A DNA stretch of 64,000 bases from Novosphingobium sp. SG707. Its GTDB lineage: Bacteria > Pseudomonadota > Alphaproteobacteria > Sphingomonadales > Sphingomonadaceae. Position numbers and translations under genes: made by a program. Below, piece after piece: positions 57,389-64,000 of this stretch (within the stretch, counting starts at the first letter, position 1; every line of letters starts with the position of its first letter). The notes under the pieces are model-generated. The model saw nothing but the letters and a program-made list of their open reading frames with translations. It had not been told where the DNA came from and did not search any database. The DNA is taken from the NCBI RefSeq assembly GCF_012275515.1, contig NZ_JAAZQL010000003.1, positions 378,833 to 442,832 of the forward strand, given 5' to 3'.

Positions 57389-57727
57389 TTGAGCGAGCGC
57401 CTTCCTGCTGGAATAGAAGTTTCCGCGCTTTTGCGTCAGGTTCAGGCCGAGGGCGGCTTTGGCACGATCATCGCGCGCGGCGATCCCGATGCGGGCACGG
57501 TGATGGTGGTTTTGTGCGACCGGGGCGGCGATTATCGCGCCTATGAACGGATGCCCAGCGCGGATGGCCACCGAATCTGGCAATGCGCGAAAAGATACAA
57601 CGCCGAATCGCCCGACGAGTTCCCCGACTGGCTGAAAAAACGCGAGCGTCAGGACAGCGACCTGTGGATTGTTGAACTGGATATCGTGCGCGGTGAACGG
57701 TTCATCGGATTAACGGCAGATGACTGA
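57389..57727 (+). CDS. DUF1491 family protein
   Basis: A 112-aa protein beginning at a TTG (57389) eight bases after the ptsN stop. SALLRQVQAEGGFGTIIARG, DPDAGTVMVVLCD and the SDLWIVELD segment match the alphaproteobacterial DUF1491 family, function unknown. Confidence 0.75.
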   Translation: MSERLPAGIEVSALLRQVQAEGGFGTIIARGDPDAGTVMVVLCDRGGDYRAYERMPSADGHRIWQCAKRYNAESPDEFPDWLKKRERQDSDLWIVELDIVRGERFIGLTADD

Positions 57728-57925
57728 TTGACCCTGCGTGGCCTGTTGGGCAACGCGCGCAAGACCTAATCTTGCGAGGGCGGTCTGTCCGGTAATCACA
57801 CCGGAAAGACAAGCGCGCAGACGGGGGACATCCGGCAAGCGGTCGGGCAGTTTCGGCGCCAGCAATGGCCTAAGACCCTGCTTCACCCTTGCGACAGGCT
57901 GTTCACCGCCCATTTGAAATTGTTT

Positions 57926-58537
57926 ATGGCTCTCTTTCTGAAACGCGCCAGTCTGGCCTCGGTTGCTGCTGGTTTTCTCGTTTTGCTTTACAGCGCCGCC
58001 GGTTCGGGCGCGGCCGCACAGGAAAAAGCCCTGTCGTCGGTTCAACTGCAACCATCGCTCAGCGTGTTTAACGAGCAGAACTCGTCGGACGCCCTGATCC
58101 CCGCCCCGCAGGCACCCGCTTCGCTCGCCGACCTTGTCGCCGCAGAGCCCGAAGCTGCCGCGTCGGAAACGTCGGAAGACATTAATTGTCTGGCCGGCGC
58201 GATCTATTTCGAAGCCGGTAACGAACCGCTCGATGGCCAGCTGGCCGTGGGCCGCGTGATCGTCAACCGCACCCGTTCGGGCCGTTTCCCCACGTCCTAT
58301 TGCGGCGTGGTGTATCAGCCTTCGCAGTTCTCCTTCGTCCATGGACACCACATGCCCGCGATCAAGACGGAATCGCGCAAGTGGCAGAATGCCCTGGCGA
58401 TCGCCCATATCGCCCATGACAACCGCTGGAAGTCGAGCGCGGAAGGCGCGCTGTTCTTCCACGCCGCCCGTCTGGGCTCGCGCTGGCAGGACAAGGTCCG
58501 CGTGGCGCAGATCGAGAACCATATCTTTTATCGTTGA
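57926..58537 (+). CDS. Cell wall hydrolase (SleB-like)
   Basis: A 203-aa exported protein. A signal peptide (LKRASLASVAAGFLVLLYSA) is followed by a short linker and a Hydrolase_2/SleB domain: INCLAGAIYFEAGNEPLDGQ, VIVNRTRSGRFPTSYCGVVY, FSFVHGHH, ALFFHAARLG. The catalytic Glu of YFEA is present. SleB-type enzymes are lytic transglycosylases. A TTG at 57914 is an alternative start. Transcribed alone, followed by a strong terminator. Confidence 0.9.
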   Translation: MALFLKRASLASVAAGFLVLLYSAAGSGAAAQEKALSSVQLQPSLSVFNEQNSSDALIPAPQAPASLADLVAAEPEAAASETSEDINCLAGAIYFEAGNEPLDGQLAVGRVIVNRTRSGRFPTSYCGVVYQPSQFSFVHGHHMPAIKTESRKWQNALAIAHIAHDNRWKSSAEGALFFHAARLGSRWQDKVRVAQIENHIFYR

Positions 58538-58556
58538 TCCTTCGGGACCGATGTTG

Positions 58557-58590
58557 AAAAGCCCTCCGTCCTTGCCGACGGAGGGCTTTT
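58557..58590 (+). terminator. Terminator after the cell wall hydrolase
   Basis: AAAAGCCCTCCGTC and GACGGAGGGCTTTT form a 14-bp perfect stem with a 6-nt loop and T-tract; a bidirectional design. Confidence 0.95.
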
Positions 58591-58605
58591 CTGTATGGGC
58601 GCGGC

Positions 58606-58773
58606 ATGAAATCCCCGGCCTCTCCCTGCAATGGCGTTTGCCGCATTCACCCCACGCGCGGGCTTTGCGCCGGATGCTGGCGCAGCGGCGACGAGATCGC
58701 GGCATGGCCCACCATGTCGGACGGGGCCAAGCGTGCGCTGCTGGCCGAACTGAAAAAGCGGCGTAAACGCTGA
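58606..58773 (+). CDS. DUF1289 family small protein
   Basis: A 55-aa frame with the DUF1289 Cys pattern: PCNGVC, then GLCAGCWRSGDEIAAWPTMS and a basic helix AKRALLAELKKRRKR. The Cys residues (C-x-x-x-C ... C-x-x-C) are probably metal-binding. The family is common in proteobacteria with unknown function. It starts just after the hydrolase terminator and 38 nt before proA. It is below the usual gene-calling length. Confidence 0.8.
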   Translation: MKSPASPCNGVCRIHPTRGLCAGCWRSGDEIAAWPTMSDGAKRALLAELKKRRKR

Positions 58774-58811
58774 TACTGACAGGGCGGCGCAAGTCTGTTA
58801 AAGGGCCGCCC

Positions 58812-60098
58812 ATGTCTGATACGCAAACTCTTGAATCCGCCCAAACCGAGACGCCCGAAGCGCTGGTCGCGCGTCTGGCCAAGGCTGGCCGCGCGGCGCA
58901 GGTCGTGCTGGCGCGCATGACCACCCCGCAAAAGGCTGCGGCGCTGCTGGCGGCGGCCGATGCCCTGCGCGCGGCGGCGCCGACGATTCTGGAGGCCAAT
59001 GCGCAGGATATGGCTGCAGGCGCCGCGCGCGGCCTGTCGGGCGCGATGCTTGATCGTTTGAAGCTGGATGCGGGCCGTCTGGCCGGGATTGCCGATGCGG
59101 TGGCGGCGGTGGCCGGACTGCCCGATCCCGTGGGCGAGGTGATTTCGCAGGACGAGCGCCCCAATGGCCTCGTTCTGGCGCGGGTGCGCGTGCCGGTCGG
59201 CCTGATCGGCATTATTTATGAAAGCCGCCCCAATGTGACGGCGGACGCGGCCGCGCTCTGCATCGGTTCGGGCAATGCCGCGCTGCTGCGCGGGGGCAGC
59301 GAGGCGGTGCATTCCAATCGCGCGATCCATGCCGCGATGGTGCAGGGTCTGGTCAGCGCGGGCGTGCCCGAGGCGGCGGTGCAATTGATGCCGACGCAGG
59401 ACCGCGCCGCTGTGGGCGCGATGCTGACGGCGGCGGGGCTGATCGACATGATCGTGCCGCGCGGGGGCAAGTCGCTGGTACAGCGGGTTCAGGATGATGC
59501 CCGCGTGCCCGTGCTCGCGCATCTCGACGGCATTTGCCACACCTATGTTCACAGCGCGGCCGATCCCGACATGGCGCTGTCGATTGCGGTGAACGCGAAG
59601 ATGCGCCGCACCGGCATTTGCGGTTCGATGGAAACGTTGCTGCTCGATGCTGCCTTCCCTGGTTCGGTCGCGGTGGTTCAGGCGCTGCTCGACAAGGGCT
59701 GCGAATTGCGTGGCGATGCCCGCGCCCGCGCGCTCGATCCCCGCGTCCTGCCCGCCAGCGAGGCGGATTGGGATACCGAATATCTCGACGCGATCCTTTC
59801 GGTGGCCGTGGTCGATGGGTTGGAGGCGGCGATTGATCATATCGCCCGCCATTCCAGCCATCACACGGACGCGATCATTACGGCTGACGCCGCCGCTGCT
59901 GAGGAATTCCTCCAGCGGGTGGACAGCGCGATTGTGATGGTCAACGCCAGCACGCAATTTGCCGATGGCGGCGAATTCGGTCTGGGCGCGGAAATCGGCA
60001 TTGCCACCGGACGCCTGCACGCACGCGGCCCGGTCGCTCTGGAAGGGTTGACCACCTATAAGTGGCAGGTGCGCGGAACCGGGCAGGTTCGCTCCTGA
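58812..60098 (+). CDS. proA: Gamma-glutamyl phosphate reductase
   Basis: Second step of proline synthesis. The 428-aa ALDH-fold enzyme has VGLIGIIYESRPNVTADAAA, LRGGSEAVHSN, VPRGGKSL, and the catalytic Cys in MRRTGICGSMETLL; also EFGLGAEIGIATGRLHARGP. Length is normal. proB is not adjacent in this window. It overlaps nadD. Confidence 0.97.
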   Translation: MSDTQTLESAQTETPEALVARLAKAGRAAQVVLARMTTPQKAAALLAAADALRAAAPTILEANAQDMAAGAARGLSGAMLDRLKLDAGRLAGIADAVAAVAGLPDPVGEVISQDERPNGLVLARVRVPVGLIGIIYESRPNVTADAAALCIGSGNAALLRGGSEAVHSNRAIHAAMVQGLVSAGVPEAAVQLMPTQDRAAVGAMLTAAGLIDMIVPRGGKSLVQRVQDDARVPVLAHLDGICHTYVHSAADPDMALSIAVNAKMRRTGICGSMETLLLDAAFPGSVAVVQALLDKGCELRGDARARALDPRVLPASEADWDTEYLDAILSVAVVDGLEAAIDHIARHSSHHTDAIITADAAAAEEFLQRVDSAIVMVNASTQFADGGEFGLGAEIGIATGRLHARGPVALEGLTTYKWQVRGTGQVRS

Positions 60099-60751
60099 AA
60101 ACGCCTGCGCATCGCATCGGCCTTATGGGCGGGAGCTTCAATCCCGCCCATGGGGGCCATCGCCGCATCAGCCTCATGACGCTTGCCGCGCTGGGGCTGG
60201 ATGAGGTGTGGTGGCTGGTGTCTCCGGGAAACCCGTTGAAGTCGCAGGCCGGCATGGCCCCCTTGCCCGCCCGCGTCGCTTCGGCCCGGACTATGGCGCG
60301 GCGCGCGCCGATCCGCGTCTCGGCTATCGAGCGCGAGTTAGGCACGCGCTATACTGTTGATACTTTAGCGCGGATTCGCCGCCGCTGGCCCACAAAATGT
60401 TTCACGTGGATCATGGGCGCCGACAATCTCGCGCAATTTCACCGCTGGCGGCGCTGGCGCGATATCGCCCGCGCTATGCCGATTGCGGTTGTGGCGCGTC
60501 CGGGCTATGATAGCGGCGCTGTTGCCGGTCCGGCGATGGCCTGGCTGGGCCGATTCCGGCGGCCTGCGGCCAGTTTGAAAAAGCCGGCTGGATGGAGCGC
60601 GCCAAGGTTGGTGCTGTTGCGTTTCGACCCCGATCCCCGTTCGGCCACCGCCATCCGGCAGGCCAATCCGGCGTGGGCGCAGGGGGCGATTGCATCATCA
60701 CTGCGCGATGGCCTGACACGCCGCAAAATTGCCCCGTGGGGACGGGCATGA
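60062..60751 (+). CDS. nadD: Nicotinate-nucleotide adenylyltransferase
   Basis: Converts nicotinate mononucleotide to deamido-NAD. The family signature IGLMGGSFNPAHGGHRRI, WWLVSPGNPLK, TRYTVDTL, WIMGADNLAQFHRWRRW and SATAIR are all present. No ATG lies before the first strand; the GTG at 60062 (inside proA) or a CTG at 60095 overlapping the proA stop must serve. I list the GTG (229 aa). A parS-like site lies in the gene. Confidence 0.92.
   Translation: MAGARNRAGSLLKTPAHRIGLMGGSFNPAHGGHRRISLMTLAALGLDEVWWLVSPGNPLKSQAGMAPLPARVASARTMARRAPIRVSAIERELGTRYTVDTLARIRRRWPTKCFTWIMGADNLAQFHRWRRWRDIARAMPIAVVARPGYDSGAVAGPAMAWLGRFRRPAASLKKPAGWSAPRLVLLRFDPDPRSATAIRQANPAWAQGAIASSLRDGLTRRKIAPWGRA
60398..60413. 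promoter_or_regulatory. parS-like site (2 mismatches)
   Basis: TGTTTCACGTGGATCA in nadD keeps the left half perfect and has two changes on the right. Confidence 0.6.
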
Positions 60752-60851
60752 TGCGGCGCGAAGCGGCCTAAAGCGTTCCACATTGATCATTCTGGCACCC
60801 CGTCTCCAGCCGGATCGGGCCTGCCACCAGAGAGGAGTTATTCTGACTTAC

Positions 60852-61259
60852 ATGCCCGAACCTATCACCCCTTCGACCGCCATCCCGGCGGCGAAACCCG
60901 TTTCAACGCTGCCCGAATCCGTTCCCGGTTCGCTGCATGCGCTGATCCTGCAATCGCTTGACGACGATCAGGCGCAGGAAATTGTCTCCATCCCGCTGGA
61001 AGGCAAGACCTCGGTGGCCGATCACATGGTGATCGCATCGGGCCGTTCCACGCGTCAGGTGGCCGCGATGGCCCAGCATCTGGCCGAGCGCATCAAGCAC
61101 GGCGGCTTTGGCCATGTCCGCATCGAAGGTCTGCCGGCGGCGGATTGGGTGCTGATCGATGCCGGCGATATTGTCGTCCATCTGTTCCGTCCCGAAGTGC
61201 GCAATTTCTACAATCTGGAACGCATGTGGGGCTTTGACGGACCCAGCGGTGCGGCCTGA
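60852..61259 (+). CDS. rsfS: Ribosomal silencing factor RsfS
   Basis: A 135-aa protein blocking subunit joining through L14. LQSLDDDQAQEIVSIPLEGK, VADHMVIASGRSTRQVAAMA, IEGLPAADWVLIDAGDIVVH and VRNFYNLERMW are the family pattern. The ATG at 60852 gives a short Pro/Ala-rich N-terminal extension; AGAGAGGAG about 16 bases upstream is the nearest binding site. Confidence 0.93.
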   Translation: MPEPITPSTAIPAAKPVSTLPESVPGSLHALILQSLDDDQAQEIVSIPLEGKTSVADHMVIASGRSTRQVAAMAQHLAERIKHGGFGHVRIEGLPAADWVLIDAGDIVVHLFRPEVRNFYNLERMWGFDGPSGAA

Positions 61260-61313
61260 TCTGAACGACTGATCAGGCTTTTCGGGGGCGCGGCAAAAGG
61301 ACGGGTCGGCACG

Positions 61314-61736
61314 ATGCTGTTGCATATACTGGCCCGTGGGCGGATTGCCCGCTCGCCCGAAGGAGACATGCTGGACCGTTATCTGAAGCGGATTAGCTGG
61401 CCGGTGAAACACACCGAATTGCCGGACCGGGGCGGTACGATTCCCGCCCCTGCCACCCCTGCCCGCCGCGTTTTGCTCGACGAGCGCGGGCGCCAGCTTT
61501 CTTCGGAAGAATTTGCCGCGATGCTGGGGCGTTGGCGCGATGATGGCGTGCGTGAAGTGCGTTTTGAAATCGGCGCGGCTGATGGGCATGGCGACGAGGG
61601 GCGCGCAGGCGCCGATCTGCTGATCGCCTTTGGCGCGATGACATGGCCGCATCTGATGGCGCGCGCGATGCTGGCCGAACAATTGTGGCGGGCCACCGCG
61701 ATCCTGTCGGGCCACCCCTATCACCGGGCGAATTGA
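61314..61736 (+). CDS. rlmH: 23S rRNA (pseudouridine1915-N3)-methyltransferase RlmH
   Basis: A 140-aa SPOUT methyltransferase. LLDERGRQLSSEEFA, FEIGAADGHG, LIAFGAMTWPHLMARAMLAE and HPYHRAN at the C-terminus are characteristic. It lies in the conserved nadD-rsfS-rlmH order, 3 nt ahead of the envC-like gene. Confidence 0.94.
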   Translation: MLLHILARGRIARSPEGDMLDRYLKRISWPVKHTELPDRGGTIPAPATPARRVLLDERGRQLSSEEFAAMLGRWRDDGVREVRFEIGAADGHGDEGRAGADLLIAFGAMTWPHLMARAMLAEQLWRATAILSGHPYHRAN

Positions 61737-61739
61737 CGG

Positions 61740-62954
61740 ATGCGGGCTGGGGTCTTGCTGATGGCGGCGTTGCTGGCCCCCTTGCTCGCCGGTGCGGCCG
61801 GAGCGCAAGGGTTGGACGATCCGGCCCAGACGCGCCGCGATCTGGCCGCCGCGCAGGCGCAGGCCGGGCAGGCGCGCGCGCGAGCCGAAAGGCTGGACCA
61901 TGACGCCCAGCAGGCCACCGCCGCCGCCGACAAGGCCGCCAAGGAAGCCGCCGCTCTGGCCGCGCGGATTCAGGAGGCCGAGGCGCAGATCGTGGCCGAC
62001 GAGGCGCGCATCCGCATCATTGAAACACAGCGCCGGGATTTGCGCGCGCAATTGGCGCAAAGGCAGAAGCCGCTGGTCGAACTGACCGGGGCTCTGCAGC
62101 GCCTGTCGCGCCGCCCGCCGCTGGTGGCCCTGCTGCGCCCCGGTTCGTTGGCCGACAGCGTGCATACGCGCGCCCTTCTGGAGAGCATGTTGCCGCAGGT
62201 TCAGCGCCGCACCGCCGCCTTGCGCAGCGAGTTGGCCCGCGCCCGCGCGCTGCAGGAACAGGCCAAGGCGGCCGAGGCCGCGCTCCATGGCGAAATCGCC
62301 GCGCTGGGCACCCGCCGCCGCGATCTGGGTGCGATGGAGGCTCGCCAGCGTCAGGCCGCGCGCGAAGCCAATGGCGGGGCAAGCCGCGAGGCCGAACGCG
62401 CGCTGGCTCTGGCTGAAAAGGCGCGCGATCTGGGCGGATTGCTCGATGGGCTGGAGCAGGCCGCGGCGCTGCGCGACCGTCTTGCCGCGTTGCCCGGTCC
62501 GGTGCTGCGCCCTGCGCCAGGCTCGGCAGGGGGGGGGCAGATGGTCAATGAGGCGGCCTATGCCCCCTCGCCCAGCCCGACGCCCACGGCTCTCCCTGAT
62601 TTCCTGCTGCCGGTGACGGGGCGGCTGGTGTCCGGCTTTGGCGATGCTTCACGTGGAACAGCCGCGCGCGGTATCACCCTGACCGTCCGCGCCCAGGCGC
62701 AGGTGGTGGCGCCATCGGGCGGGCGGATCGCCTTTGCCGGCCCTTTTGCCGGTTATGGCCAGATCATCATCATCGATCATCCGGGCGGTTTCACCAGCCT
62801 GATCACTGGCCTTGAGCGCATTTCGGCGCAGGTTGGCGACAATGTGGTGGCCGGATCGCCGTTGGGGGCGGCGGGCGGTGGGCGGCCCCAGATTACGCTG
62901 GAATTGCGCCGGGATGGCCGACCGGTAAACCCGCTTGATCAACTGCACCATTAA
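61740..62954 (+). CDS. Murein hydrolase activator, EnvC-like (degenerate LytM)
   Basis: A 404-aa exported protein. The signal peptide (VLLMAALLAPLLAGAAGAQG) precedes a long Ala/Arg/Glu-rich coiled coil (about residues 25-235) and a C-terminal LytM-like domain (GRLVSGFGD, VVAPSGGRIAFAGPFAGYG, IIIIDHPGGFTSLITG, QVGDNVVAGSPLGAA). The zinc ligands of M23 peptidases are absent: the H-x-G-x-D and HLHxE positions read RGITLTV and QITLELR. It should therefore activate amidases rather than cut peptidoglycan. A parS-like site lies within. Confidence 0.88.
   Translation: MRAGVLLMAALLAPLLAGAAGAQGLDDPAQTRRDLAAAQAQAGQARARAERLDHDAQQATAAADKAAKEAAALAARIQEAEAQIVADEARIRIIETQRRDLRAQLAQRQKPLVELTGALQRLSRRPPLVALLRPGSLADSVHTRALLESMLPQVQRRTAALRSELARARALQEQAKAAEAALHGEIAALGTRRRDLGAMEARQRQAAREANGGASREAERALALAEKARDLGGLLDGLEQAAALRDRLAALPGPVLRPAPGSAGGGQMVNEAAYAPSPSPTPTALPDFLLPVTGRLVSGFGDASRGTAARGITLTVRAQAQVVAPSGGRIAFAGPFAGYGQIIIIDHPGGFTSLITGLERISAQVGDNVVAGSPLGAAGGGRPQITLELRRDGRPVNPLDQLHH
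62645..62660. promoter_or_regulatory. parS-like site (2 mismatches)
   Basis: TGCTTCACGTGGAACA inside the envC-like gene; ten kilobases to the right of the probable origin. Confidence 0.6.
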
Positions 62955-63031
62955 ATCTTGCAACATTGGGCATCTGGCATTGTGCGCCCAACCGGGCTAG
63001 ATTCCCCCGTGATTATCCAGAAAGGCCCCCC

Positions 63032-64000
63032 ATGCGTTCACGTTTAGCCACTCTTGCCCGCGCCGGACTTTTGCTGGGGGCGGTGGCGATGGTGCCGGTG
63101 GGCACAGCGGGCCTGGCGGCGGTGGATGGCCGCGTGGCGCCGCAATTTGCCCGGCTTTATACGGTCTACAGCCTGATCAAGGCGCATTATGTCGATCAGA
63201 CCGATGACGAGAAACTGGTCAAGGGCGCGATTGACGGTATGCTCTCCAGCCTCGATCCGCATTCCTCCTATCTCGACGGGGCCAGTCTTGAGCGGCTGCG
63301 CACGATGATCGACGGGGGCTATGCAGGCCTTGGCATTTCGGTGGTGCAGGAGGATGGCGCGGTCAAGGTAGTCAGCCCGATGCGCGGCAGCCCGGCCGAA
63401 CAGGCGGGGGTCAAGGCGGGCGACTATATCACCCATCTGGACGGCAAGTTCATCGTGGACGGCGATCTGGACGATGCGGTGGCCAAGATGCGCGGCGCGG
63501 CAGGCACCCAGATCAAGCTGACCATCTATCGCCCCGGCCGCGAGGAGCCGTTTGACCTGACGCTGACCCGCGCGGTCATCACGCTGGAGCCGGTGACGAG
63601 CAAGCTGGAAGCCAATGTGGCGGTGGTGACCGTCAATGAATTCAGCCATGACGTGGGCCGTCTGGTGTTTGAACAGATCCAGAAGCAGCGCGCGGCCTCG
63701 GGCAACCGGATGACCGGCGTGGTGCTGGATCTTCGCTCGAATCCGGGCGGCGAGCTGGACGAGGCGGTGGCCCTCTCCGACCTGTTCCTGAGCGGCGGCA
63801 CGGTGGTGTCGCAGCGCGGGCGTCAGGCGGGCGAGAATGCGGTCTATCGCGCCGAGACCTATTTCCCCGGCGATCTGGTCAAGGGCCTGCCGGTGATAGT
63901 GCTGATCGATGCCGGTTCGGCCAGCGCTTCGGAAATCGTTGCGGGCGCGCTTCAGGATCAGCATCGCGCGTTGATCATGGGCGAGCGCAGTTTCGGCAAG
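63032..64000 (+). CDS. ctpA: C-terminal processing peptidase (S41), 3' end cut by window
   Basis: The first 323 codons of a CtpA-type protease; the gene continues past the window. A signal peptide (LARAGLLLGAVAMVPVGTAG) is followed by the S41 N-domain (SSLDPHSSYLD), a PDZ domain (GLGISVVQEDGAVKVVSP, QAGVKAGDYITHLDG) and the catalytic core: VVLDLRSNPGGELDEAV, GSASASEIVAGALQD (nucleophile Ser) and GERSFGK, whose Lys (the general base) is the last codon visible. AAAGG lies upstream of the ATG at 63032. The envC-ctpA order is conserved in alphaproteobacteria; an RppH gene often follows. Confidence 0.93.
   Translation, partial: MRSRLATLARAGLLLGAVAMVPVGTAGLAAVDGRVAPQFARLYTVYSLIKAHYVDQTDDEKLVKGAIDGMLSSLDPHSSYLDGASLERLRTMIDGGYAGLGISVVQEDGAVKVVSPMRGSPAEQAGVKAGDYITHLDGKFIVDGDLDDAVAKMRGAAGTQIKLTIYRPGREEPFDLTLTRAVITLEPVTSKLEANVAVVTVNEFSHDVGRLVFEQIQKQRAASGNRMTGVVLDLRSNPGGELDEAVALSDLFLSGGTVVSQRGRQAGENAVYRAETYFPGDLVKGLPVIVLIDAGSASASEIVAGALQDQHRALIMGERSFGK

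Overview
The window is GC-rich chromosomal DNA from an alphaproteobacterium, most probably a sphingomonad (Sphingomonadales, Novosphingobium-like). This rests on the hemE-origin-ppsR-maf-aroE-coaE-dnaQ order, the parB-parA-rsmG-mnmG-mnmE-rho block, alphaproteobacterial families (TrcR/DUF1013, MmcB, DUF1192, DUF1491, DUF6489, CarD) and a Kdo-capsule locus. The genus is an inference; no rRNA gene is present.

Layout. (1) 1-20.4 kb is a surface-polysaccharide region. It holds a clipped glycosyltransferase, an NAD-dependent epimerase, a fused GT2-GT2-acyltransferase, a Tat-type beta-helix protein in AT-rich DNA, a Wza/KpsD-like export lipoprotein, further glycosyltransferases, and a Kdo/capsule set: kdsA, kpsF-type isomerase, kdsB, histidine phosphatase, short KpsC, GT4, fatty-acid hydroxylase, SDR, KpsS and an LTA-synthase-like membrane enzyme. 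(2) 20.4-42.7 kb is mostly housekeeping: tRNA-Arg(CCG), mmcB, trcR, clpA, hemB, an M23 peptidase, a Suv3-like helicase, ferredoxin, carD, a Sua5-type enzyme and a DUF815 ATPase. (3) 42.7-52.1 kb, all on the minus strand, carries parB-parA-rsmG-mnmG, mnmE, DUF6489, rho, hemJ and hemE. (4) 52.15-52.48 kb is the probable chromosomal origin. (5) 52.5-64 kb, all on the plus strand, carries ppsR-maf-aroE-coaE, dnaQ, hpf-ptsN-DUF1491, a SleB-like hydrolase, a short DUF1289 gene, then proA-nadD-rsfS-rlmH-envC-ctpA, with ctpA cut by the window end.

How it fits together. The hemE/ppsR gap has a cluster of DnaA-box-like sites and six GANTC (CcrM-type) sites. Seven parS-like 16-mers lie between 31.3 and 62.7 kb, four of them in 3.2 kb around the parAB operon, including one perfect site between mnmG and mnmE. 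The window therefore spans the replication origin and its centromere. Transcription runs away from the origin for most genes from 42.7 kb rightward.

The most unusual non-coding feature is a family of four intergenic repeats of about 210-280 bp at 21.6, 39.8, 48.6 and 50.3 kb. Each is built from a terminal palindrome whose centre differs between copies while mostly staying self-complementary, a conserved linker, a strong GC hairpin and an end hairpin. All four have the same orientation, all lie on one side of the origin, and all lie at 3' ends of genes. The most interesting protein-level leads are a histidine phosphatase lacking its second catalytic His inside the Kdo operon, where no KdsC is visible, and a KpsC with a shortened first module.
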